DNA of 48,901 nt from contig JABZGR010000015.1 in the NCBI GenBank assembly GCA_015259125.1, positions 1 through 48,901 on the forward strand, given 5' to 3'. Shown piece after piece: positions 42,680-48,901 of the stretch (positions are counted from its first letter, which is position 1; the number at the start of each line of letters is the position of its first letter). Below the pieces are notes generated by a model. It was not told the DNA's origin. It saw only the letters and a list, made by a program, of their open reading frames with translations, and searched no databases. Position numbers and translations under genes: made by a program. This DNA is from Alloprevotella tannerae. GTDB taxonomy: Bacteria > Bacteroidota > Bacteroidia > Bacteroidales > Bacteroidaceae.

Positions 42680-44518
42680 CTATAATTGTTGCATATCATT
42701 GAGTCGTTTGTATTGGCCGTTGAGCGCAAGGAGTTGTTCGTGTGAGCCTTGCTCGACGATGCGCCCTTCGTGGAGCACGTAAATTTCATCGGCGTTGCGG
42801 ATGGTCGAGAGTCGGTGCGCGATAGCGATGGTCGTGCGCGTCTTCATCAAGTGCTCCAAAGCCTCTTGTACGAGTCGCTCGCTCTCCGTATCGAGGGCGG
42901 AGGTCGCTTCGTCGAGGATCAGGATGTCAGGGTTTTTCAAAATGGCTCGCGCGATGGATATGCGCTGCCGCTGACCGCCCGAAAGTCGGCAGCCGCGGTC
43001 GCCTACGGGCGTGTCGTAGCCTTGTTCGCTCTCCATAATAAAGTCGTGGGCGTTGGCAATCTTGGCGGCAGCAATGACTTCTTCGCGCGTGGCGTGGGTT
43101 ACACCAAAGGCAATGTTGTTGAAAAAAGAGTCGTTGAAGAGAATTGCCTCTTGATTGACGTTGCCAATCAAGCCCCGCAGGTCGGCAATCTTGAGGTCGC
43201 GAACGTCTTTTCCGTCGATCGTGACGCTGCCTGCACTCACGTCGTGGAAGCGTGGGAGTAAGTCGACCAATGTAGACTTGCCCGAGCCGCTCTGCCCGAC
43301 GATGGCGATGGTGCGCCCGCGCTTGACGGTCATATTGATATGGTGGAGGACGGTGGCGTGGTCGTTGTAGCCGAAAGATACGTCGTTGAAGCGTATTTCG
43401 TCAGTGAGATGCTCAATTGATGCAGGATTTGGAGGCTCGGTAATATGGTCTTCCGCGTTGAGAATCTTGTTGACGCGGACGACACTTGCCATTCCCTTGG
43501 GGATGTTATAAGCCGCCTTCGATAAATCTTTGAGGGGCTGAATGATGGAGTAGAGAATGACCATATAAAAGATAAACGTCGGCGCGTCGATCGGCGGATT
43601 ATTGCCATCCAAAATCAAAGTGCCGCCATACCAAAGTACGGTGACGATGAGTACTGTGCCTAAGAACTCGCTCACCGGATGGGCGGACGATTGGCGAATG
43701 TTGACCTTATTGGATGCCTGCCGAAAGTCGTTGGTGCTGCGATCAAAGCGTTCGCACATCTTTTTCTCAGCTGTGAAAGCCTTAATAATACGCATGCCGC
43801 CCAAAGTCTCTTCGAGTTGGGCCATTGTATCGCTCCACTTGTTCTGTGCATCGAGCGATTTGTGTTTAAGTTTGCGCCCGATCTTGCCCATTACCCACCC
43901 CATAATCGGCAGGACGATGAGCGTAAAGAGCGTGAGCTCCCAACTCGTATAAATCAGGACACCGAAATAGCAGAAGAGGAGAATGGGGTTCTTGATCAAC
44001 ATATCCAGCGAACCCGTTATAGAGTTTTCGATCTCGTTGACGTCGCCGCTCATGCGCGCCATAATATCTCCTTTGCGCTCATCTGAAAAGAAGGAGAGTG
44101 GGAGACTGACAATCTTGTGGTAAACGCTGCTGCGGATGTCGCGAACAATGCCCGTGCGCATCGGAACCATTATGCCGACGGAGGCGAAATAGCAACTCGT
44201 CTTCAGCAGCGTGGCCGTGATGAGAAACAGGCCGATGAAGAGGAGCGCGGTGGAGGCGCCGTAGACGTGGATCAGGTCGGTCGTGTAGTAATATAAGTTG
44301 TTGAGGAGAATATCTTTGAAGCTCGTGTCCGGCGAGTCCCACGGAATGAACGTGTACCGGGTTGTGTCTAATCGAAACAAGATCTTCAGCATCGGCATCA
44401 GCGACAAGAAGGAGAATACATTGAGTACGGCCGAAAGCAAATTAAAAAGCAGCGAGCCGAAAAGATAGCGTTTGTAAGGCGCTACGTAGCGAAGCAGGAG
44501 GCGAAAGAAATCTTTCAT
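42680..44518 (-). CDS. ABC exporter, MsbA-like (fused permease and ATPase)
   Basis: 612 residues from the ATG at 44518 (MKDFFRLLLRYVAPYKRYLF); the frame is open to 44569 but the extra 17 residues look like leader. Six transmembrane helices fill about 1-330 (LFGSLLFNLLSAVLNVFSFL is the first), followed by a nucleotide-binding domain: Walker A VGQSGSGKST near 406, signature RLSGGQRQRISIARAI near 512, Walker B ILILDEATSALD near 531 and the H-loop AHRLSTI. Such half-transporters work as dimers; lipid A flipping (MsbA) is the usual assignment but drug or lipid export is equally possible. Co-transcribed with the epimerase. Confidence 0.9.
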   Translation of the reverse strand: MKDFFRLLLRYVAPYKRYLFGSLLFNLLSAVLNVFSFLSLMPMLKILFRLDTTRYTFIPWDSPDTSFKDILLNNLYYYTTDLIHVYGASTALLFIGLFLITATLLKTSCYFASVGIMVPMRTGIVRDIRSSVYHKIVSLPLSFFSDERKGDIMARMSGDVNEIENSITGSLDMLIKNPILLFCYFGVLIYTSWELTLFTLIVLPIMGWVMGKIGRKLKHKSLDAQNKWSDTMAQLEETLGGMRIIKAFTAEKKMCERFDRSTNDFRQASNKVNIRQSSAHPVSEFLGTVLIVTVLWYGGTLILDGNNPPIDAPTFIFYMVILYSIIQPLKDLSKAAYNIPKGMASVVRVNKILNAEDHITEPPNPASIEHLTDEIRFNDVSFGYNDHATVLHHINMTVKRGRTIAIVGQSGSGKSTLVDLLPRFHDVSAGSVTIDGKDVRDLKIADLRGLIGNVNQEAILFNDSFFNNIAFGVTHATREEVIAAAKIANAHDFIMESEQGYDTPVGDRGCRLSGGQRQRISIARAILKNPDILILDEATSALDTESERLVQEALEHLMKTRTTIAIAHRLSTIRNADEIYVLHEGRIVEQGSHEQLLALNGQYKRLNDMQQL

Positions 44519-44562
44519 ATCGTGAGTTTGAGCAACGAGAGGCGATATTAGCCGCCTTTTGT

Positions 44563-44584
44563 CCGCCAAACTTCCGCTTGGCGG
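44563..44584. other. Small hairpin between RNase H and exporter genes
   Basis: CCGCCAA and TTGGCGG form a perfect 7-bp stem with an 8-nt loop. It could lie in the exporter leader or the RNase H trailer; no T-run, so not a clear terminator. Confidence 0.35.
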
Positions 44585-44649
44585 CGGAGTGTGGGTTGGG
44601 GGAGCGGCTTAATGCGTCCTATTATATATAATGTATGGAAGAGGCGGCT

Positions 44650-45345
44650 TTATTTTCGACCGAAGTCGGCCGGAATCTCGCCCCACTCATCCGTTTTCCA
44701 TTTCCGAATTTTGTTTGTAAAGGAGTGTGTTTGCAGCCAACGCTCGGCGCGTTCAATATACGTGTAGACGGCTTCTGTTTTTGCATTGCGCGCTAATTTA
44801 GTCTTGCACCGGCGCTGCCGAATCCACAACTGCGCATTACGACTATCCGAGTAAATGGTCAATGTTTCGCCCCGCTGTTCGAGCAAAGCCAAGGCGTGGA
44901 CGATGGCCAAGAACTCTCCGATGTTGTTTGTGCCGAAGATCGGGCCGAAATGGAAGACTTCCGCGCCCGTTCGCAAGTCGACGCCGCGATATTCCATCTT
45001 CCCGGGATTGCCGGAGCAGGCTGCATCTACAGCCCACGCATTGGCTTCCACCTCCGGCGGGAGGGGAAGAACCGTATCGTGGCGATAGTCGGGCGGATTG
45101 AGTGGCTCGTTGGCTTTTCCGCGCGTGCCGGACTTCGCCGTCTTCACGCCGCCACTCGCTTTGGGGCGGCGCGGCGCAATATAAGCCTCCGGTCCGGCCG
45201 CAAAAGCCGCTTCCGCCTCTTGGCGCGTGGCGAAAGCTTTGTAGCGCGCAGCGCCGAAGCCGCTCACCTGCACCTGGCAGTCGGTCCAATCGGTATAAAT
45301 GCCCGGCACTTTGCCTTGCCAAACGACGTAAAACTTACTTTTCAT
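44650..45345 (-). CDS. Ribonuclease H1 with viroplasmin domain
   Basis: 231-residue cytosolic enzyme that degrades RNA in RNA-DNA hybrids. The N-terminal caulimovirus viroplasmin-type domain (KFYVVWQGKVPGIYTDW to about residue 57, with YKAFATRQEAEAAF) binds hybrid nucleic acid. A Lys/Gly linker (60-85) leads to the RNase H fold with catalytic acids D107 (AVDAACSGNPG), E144 (NNIGEFLAI), D167 (IYSDSRNA) and a C-terminal Asp (D219 or D227). This bacterial layout is usual in Bacteroidetes. It starts 18 nt after argS ends, so it is read from the argS transcript. Confidence 0.93.
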   Translation of the reverse strand: MKSKFYVVWQGKVPGIYTDWTDCQVQVSGFGAARYKAFATRQEAEAAFAAGPEAYIAPRRPKASGGVKTAKSGTRGKANEPLNPPDYRHDTVLPLPPEVEANAWAVDAACSGNPGKMEYRGVDLRTGAEVFHFGPIFGTNNIGEFLAIVHALALLEQRGETLTIYSDSRNAQLWIRQRRCKTKLARNAKTEAVYTYIERAERWLQTHSFTNKIRKWKTDEWGEIPADFGRK

Positions 45346-45363
45346 CCGTTGCTGCGCAGCGAA

Positions 45364-47181
45364 TTACATTCTTTCCGGTACTTCGATGCCGAGTAGCGAC
45401 ATACCGGTGCGAATTACCTTGGCTACGTTAGCCGAAAGCACGAGGCGGAAGCGTTTCTTCTCTTCGTCGGCCTCGCGCAGGATGCTGAAGTCGTGGTAAA
45501 ACTGATTGTACTCTTTCACCAAATCGTAGCAATAATTGGCTATCGCGTTCGGTGCATATTCTGCGCCGGCTTGGCGAACGATAGCGGGAAACTCCGCCAA
45601 GCGCTGCACGATGCTTTCTTCTTTATCCGAAAGTTTCGCGCCCGCAGTGAGCGTTGCGGGGATGCTGATGCCGCCCTCCTCTGCCTTGCGAATGACAGAG
45701 CGGATGCGGGCATAGGTATATTGAATAAAGGGTCCGGTGTTGCCGTTAAAGTCAATGCTCTCTTCGGGGTTGAAGACCATATTTTTGCGCGCGTCTACTT
45801 TGAGTAAGAAGTATTTGAGGGCGCCGAGACCTACGATGCGCGCCACTTCTTGCTTCTCTTCCGCCGGGCGGTCTTCAAACTTGCCGGCCGCTTCGATGGT
45901 GGCTGCGGCTTCGTCCTGCATCGCGGCGATTAAGTCGTCCGCATCTACGACGGTTCCCTCGCGACTCTTCATTTTGCCGTTAGGCAGTTCAACCATACCG
46001 TAAGAGAAATGCACGAGTTCCTTGCCCCACTTGAAGCCCAGTTTGTCCAATAAAAGACTCAAGACCTTAAAGTGATAATCTTGCTCGTTGCCCACGACGT
46101 AAATCATCTTATCAATGTCGTAGTCGTTGAAGCGTTGCGTCGCCGTGCCGATGTCCTGCGTCATATAGACACTCGTCCCATCAGCGCGCAGGAGGAGTTT
46201 TTGATCCAAGCCGTCGGCCGCGAGGTCGATCCATACAGAACCGTCGTCCTTGCGGAAGAAGAGTCCTTGCGCCAAGCCTTCCAGCACCTTTGCTTTGCCG
46301 TCCAGATAGGTTTTGCTCTCGTAATAAATCTTGTCGAAGCCTACGCCGAGTGCGCGATACGTTTGATCGAAGCCGGCATACACCCAATTATTCATCTTTT
46401 CCCAAAGGCCACGCACCTCAGGGTCGTTTTGCTCCCATTTTACGAGCATTTCGCGCGCCTCTTTCATTAAGGGCGCTTCGCGTTCGGCCTGCTCTTTTGC
46501 GGCGTCGGCGGTGAGTCCTTCCTTTTCTAAGCGCGCCTTGAGCTCATTTACCTGTTCGCGATAGTGTTTGTCAAAGGCTACGTAATAATCGCCGATAAGG
46601 TGGTCGCCTTTCTTGCCCGAACTCTCGGGCGTCTCGCCGTTGCCATACTTCAGCCAAGCCAGCATAGACTTACAGATGTGTATGCCGCGATCGTTCACGA
46701 TGTTCGTCTTTACAACCCGATTGCCGTTCGCTTCCAGAATCTTTGCGAGCGACCAGCCGAGCAGGTTGTTGCGCACGTGGCCGAGGTGGAGCGGTTTGTT
46801 CGTGTTGGGCGAAGAAAATTCGATCATTACGAGCGGCGCATCTGCCGTGACGGGCTGCAAACCGTAGTCCTCTGTCGTATGTATATCATTGAGCGTATCG
46901 ATCCACGCGGCCGAGTCAATACATAGATTCAAGAAACCCTTGACTACGTTGAAGTCGGCTACGACGCTGCTGTGCTCTTTCAGGTATGCGCCAATCTCTT
47001 GCGCCGTCTCTTCGGGCTTTTTGCGAGAAATGCGCAAGAAAGGGAAGACGACGAGCGTCAGATGTCCCTCAAATTCGCGTTTCGTCTTTTGTAATTGTAT
47101 ACTTGTCGGCGCTATCGTTTCGCCATACAGCGCTTGGAGCGCTTCAACGACGTCAATCGCCATTTTTTCTTCTATCTTCAT
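45364..47181 (-). CDS. argS: Arginine-tRNA ligase
   Basis: 605-residue class I aminoacyl-tRNA synthetase that charges tRNA-Arg. The N-terminal add-1 domain (1-110) is followed by the HIGH-type motif in SSPNTNKPLHLGHVRNN (HLGH at 132-135), the ArgS signature region ending KMKSREGTVV near 400 in place of a canonical KMSKS, and the C-terminal anticodon-binding DALR domain (RFRLVLSANVAKVIRTGMSL, ending LLGIEVPERM). Length is in the family range. The Met at residue 7 is a possible alternative start. First gene of a unit with RNase H. Confidence 0.97.
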   Translation of the reverse strand: MKIEEKMAIDVVEALQALYGETIAPTSIQLQKTKREFEGHLTLVVFPFLRISRKKPEETAQEIGAYLKEHSSVVADFNVVKGFLNLCIDSAAWIDTLNDIHTTEDYGLQPVTADAPLVMIEFSSPNTNKPLHLGHVRNNLLGWSLAKILEANGNRVVKTNIVNDRGIHICKSMLAWLKYGNGETPESSGKKGDHLIGDYYVAFDKHYREQVNELKARLEKEGLTADAAKEQAEREAPLMKEAREMLVKWEQNDPEVRGLWEKMNNWVYAGFDQTYRALGVGFDKIYYESKTYLDGKAKVLEGLAQGLFFRKDDGSVWIDLAADGLDQKLLLRADGTSVYMTQDIGTATQRFNDYDIDKMIYVVGNEQDYHFKVLSLLLDKLGFKWGKELVHFSYGMVELPNGKMKSREGTVVDADDLIAAMQDEAAATIEAAGKFEDRPAEEKQEVARIVGLGALKYFLLKVDARKNMVFNPEESIDFNGNTGPFIQYTYARIRSVIRKAEEGGISIPATLTAGAKLSDKEESIVQRLAEFPAIVRQAGAEYAPNAIANYCYDLVKEYNQFYHDFSILREADEEKKRFRLVLSANVAKVIRTGMSLLGIEVPERM

Positions 47182-47216
47182 CTTAATCTTCGCTTTATTC
47201 TGTAAGAATGACGGCG

Positions 47217-47224
47217 CAAAGTTA
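47217..47224 (-). promoter_or_regulatory. Candidate -7 box of argS
   Basis: Minus strand TAACTTTG fits TAnnTTTG, about 36 nt before the argS ATG. Confidence 0.45.
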
Positions 47225-47288
47225 CGATTTTCCGCGCAATCGGCGCCTTTCGCTGCGGTGCGAAATCGGCCGCACGCCGCGCCTTTGC

Positions 47289-48101
47289 TTATCGATTTAT
47301 GGGCATTGTCGGCTCGTCGTTATCTGTTTGCTTTTGTGTGCTGCGCGGCGCGGGCGTTTGCTGACGTTTGAGGCGGGCAAACTCGCGCTTGGCTTTGGCC
47401 AATTGCTTTTGAAATCCTTCGTCTGCGTGCAGGCGGGCTATGGCCGCGCTGCCGGCTAAGCGGGCAATGTCTACGTCACTCTGATAATGATAACCGGCAA
47501 TGACGCGACTTTGTCCTATTTCATAACCACGCAGTAAGATGGCTTCCTGCCGTTCGGGGTTGATTTCAGCCAGTACGAGCGCTACGCCCCAACCGGTGGC
47601 GGAATGTCCGGAAGGGTAAGAGCCTGTGGGGCGATATTTCGCTTCAGAAGCCGGCACGGCCGTTGTTTCGTTAAACTGTACGTAAGGGCGTTTGCGCAAA
47701 TATTTCTTTTTAACCGTGTACGTCGCATTACCGCAATCGCTGTCTAAGAGTTCGACGAGGCGAAACAATTCGGGCGTTGCTTCCTTTGTAATAGTTTGTC
47801 CGAAAGCCTCAGAGAATTGTGAGGCCAAGGCTGCGGGCGATTGGTCGGCATCGCTTGCGGCTTGCCGGCCGCGGGCTGTGGCGCGGAGCGACTTGCCCCA
47901 TTGGTGGCGCTCGATGTCATAAAAGAAAGCCATACTTGTCGTATCGGGCGGCGCGGGCAAGTATAGCAGACCGTCGGGCAATTGACTGCGCTGTAAGAAC
48001 GAAGGGTACACTTTCGCCTGCGCACTACCGATCTGCGCGTAAGCGCTTGTGGCGAAGAGGTTCAAACTGCAGGCGAGTAAAAGGGTAAATAAAGGTCTCA
48101 T
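47289..48101 (-). CDS. Class A non-specific acid phosphatase (PAP2 fold)
   Basis: 270-residue exported phosphatase. The signal peptide ends near SAYAQ (residue 23). The three-part PAP2 signature is complete: KX6RP (K131 to R138-P139 in KKKYLRKRP), PSGHS at 163-167, and SRX5HX3D (SRVIAGYHYQSD, S198-D209), with His166 and His205 as expected catalytic residues. It releases phosphate from organic monoesters in the periplasm. The last 30 residues are a Lys/Gln/Pro-rich tail beyond the usual fold (QQTPAPRSTQKQTDNDE). Monocistronic; -7 box about 70 nt upstream. Confidence 0.92.
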   Translation of the reverse strand: MRPLFTLLLACSLNLFATSAYAQIGSAQAKVYPSFLQRSQLPDGLLYLPAPPDTTSMAFFYDIERHQWGKSLRATARGRQAASDADQSPAALASQFSEAFGQTITKEATPELFRLVELLDSDCGNATYTVKKKYLRKRPYVQFNETTAVPASEAKYRPTGSYPSGHSATGWGVALVLAEINPERQEAILLRGYEIGQSRVIAGYHYQSDVDIARLAGSAAIARLHADEGFQKQLAKAKREFARLKRQQTPAPRSTQKQTDNDEPTMPINR

Positions 48102-48171
48102 TAGTTGGAAATGGATTTAGTCAGCGGGCAATCTGCGTTGCCTTGTGCTTGAATGTGTGTGACTTGTGCAA

Positions 48172-48179
48172 CAAAGGTA
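48172..48179 (-). promoter_or_regulatory. Candidate -7 box of the acid phosphatase gene
   Basis: Minus strand TACCTTTG fits TAnnTTTG; leader of about 65 nt. No clear -33 element. Confidence 0.4.
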
Positions 48180-48345
48180 CGCAATAAACAGACACGATAC
48201 GCTCCCCGCGCCGCTTTAATCTACTTGCGAGTGGGATATAGACCGTAGCGCCGCGCACTTTTATGCGGGCAAAAGGGCGTAGGCCTCGGTCGCTTTTATG
48301 CGTAGATGCTAGAAACGTGTTGCTTCATAAACGTTATCGAAAGCG

Positions 48346-48367
48346 CTATAAAGCCACCCTATGGCTT
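48346..48367 (-). terminator. Weak terminator of the TPR gene
   Basis: Minus strand AAGCCA and TGGCTT pair around a 5-nt loop (48367-48351), followed by TATAG rather than a long T-run, just after the gene end. Confidence 0.4.
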
Positions 48368-48374
48368 CTCATTA

Positions 48375-48901
48375 TTACTTTTTATAGCGAGAGAGCAAAT
48401 CTTGAAAGTCGGGATCATTGCGAAGATTCTTCCAATCTTCATCTTGCTCCACAAAGTCTACTGTGATTTCATTTCTTGCGAGTGTTTGCTCCAAGTACTT
48501 CAGCGCCTCTGCTTTTTGATTTCTTATGGCATAAAGGCAAGCCAAATTATAGGCTTCTCCTCCATACTTAATCGCCAGTTTATTTTTTTCAACAGCTTCG
48601 TTGTATAGCTCTTCCGCTTCGCTTCCTGATTTTGTTTTTGCTAGCTCAACTAAAGCAAGTCCCCAAGTGTCATATGCATTATGATCATCTTGCTTATACG
48701 TTGTTGCCAGTTTATACTTTTCAAATGCTTTTTCGTATAGCTCTTCCGCTTCGTTGCCTGATTTTATTGTTGCAAGCTTCATTAAAGCAACTCCCCAATT
48801 GTAATATACTTGATGATCATCTTGCTTATACGTAGTTGCCAGATTATATTTTTCAAATGCTTCTTTGTATAGCTCTTCTGCTTCGTTGCCTGATTTTGTT
48901 T
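48375..48901 (-). CDS. TPR-repeat protein, 5' part beyond the window
   Basis: The last 175 codons of a tetratricopeptide-repeat protein; the frame stays open to the window end, so the Met at 48782 (ALMKLATIKSG) is internal. Units of 44 residues repeat (KSGNEAEELYKEAFEKYNLA, then TTYKQDDH), each with the TPR pattern W-G-A/L-Y. The last unit is shorter and ends in the common TPR-family close YNLACLYAIRN, then DEDWKNLRNDPDFQDLLSRY. The repeats are nearly identical in DNA, a sign of recent internal duplication. TPR arrays bind partner proteins; the partner and the cell location (no N-terminus visible) are unknown. Confidence 0.85.
   Translation of the reverse strand, partial: TKSGNEAEELYKEAFEKYNLATTYKQDDHQVYYNWGVALMKLATIKSGNEAEELYEKAFEKYKLATTYKQDDHNAYDTWGLALVELAKTKSGSEAEELYNEAVEKNKLAIKYGGEAYNLACLYAIRNQKAEALKYLEQTLARNEITVDFVEQDEDWKNLRNDPDFQDLLSRYKK
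48390..48901 (-). repeat. Internal 132-bp tandem DNA repeats in the TPR gene
   Basis: Blocks of 132 bp (44 codons) recur at about 48770-48901 and 48638-48769, with a more diverged block below. CATCTTGCTTATACG and TATAGCTCTTC-type words repeat exactly. The window end falls inside the array. Confidence 0.75.

Overview
The window looks like a chromosomal segment of a host-associated, fermentative member of the Bacteroidales (Porphyromonas/Prevotella/Alloprevotella-like). The evidence is a complete type IX secretion core operon (porP-gldK-gldL-gldM-gldN) with gldH elsewhere, a protein with a type IX sorting tail, an Omp28-like lipoprotein, repeated promoter motifs of the Bacteroidetes form TAnnTTTG, a viroplasmin-type RNase H and ATP-forming PEP carboxykinase. 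Genus is inference. No rRNA, tRNA, CRISPR array, prophage or intact insertion sequence was recognised.

Layout. 0.5-2.5 kb: ptb-buk (butyryl phosphate to butyrate with ATP gain). 3.5-5.8 kb: two tandem ankyrin-repeat lipoproteins and a small membrane protein. 6-8.8 kb: holB-ricT-gldH. 8.8-10.8 kb: a gene-free block of dispersed repeats. 10.9-12.8 kb: a membrane sulfatase/phosphoglycerol-transferase-like enzyme. 13-16.8 kb: a four-gene envelope operon (thioredoxin, large outer-membrane barrel, Omp28 lipoprotein with CxxC, protein with type IX tail). 17.3-18 kb: a secreted protein. 18-18.9 kb: a 21-bp periodic repeat and a probable small RNA. 19-25.2 kb: the type IX core. 25.5-25.9 kb: an inverted copy of part of the 9 kb repeat block. 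26-34.8 kb: upp, pckA, a DUF2795 protein, a methyltransferase-like protein, dsbD and a secreted protein. 34.9-39 kb: priA, a LolD-like ATPase and a CvfB-like S1 protein. 39-41.7 kb: a gene-poor zone with a candidate small RNA, gene relics and a third repeat fragment. 41.7-48.9 kb (minus strand): epimerase, ABC exporter, RNase H, argS, a class A acid phosphatase and a TPR protein cut by the window end.

How they fit. The type IX core exports cargo such as the 16.1 kb protein. The periplasmic thioredoxin and the Omp28 CxxC lipoprotein could act on cysteines of envelope or exported proteins, with reducing power from DsbD; that link is inference. ptb-buk and pckA describe a fermentative energy metabolism with CO2 exchange.

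The most unusual content lies outside the genes. Two near-identical inverted repeats of about 335 bp bracket the envelope operon and the type IX core (9.1 and 25.9 kb). A three-hairpin element of about 114 bp occurs in four good copies. Two palindromic 21-bp arrays are present. Two promoter-plus-terminator units look like small RNAs. Several TAnnTTTG boxes lie so close to start codons that leaderless mRNAs are likely.
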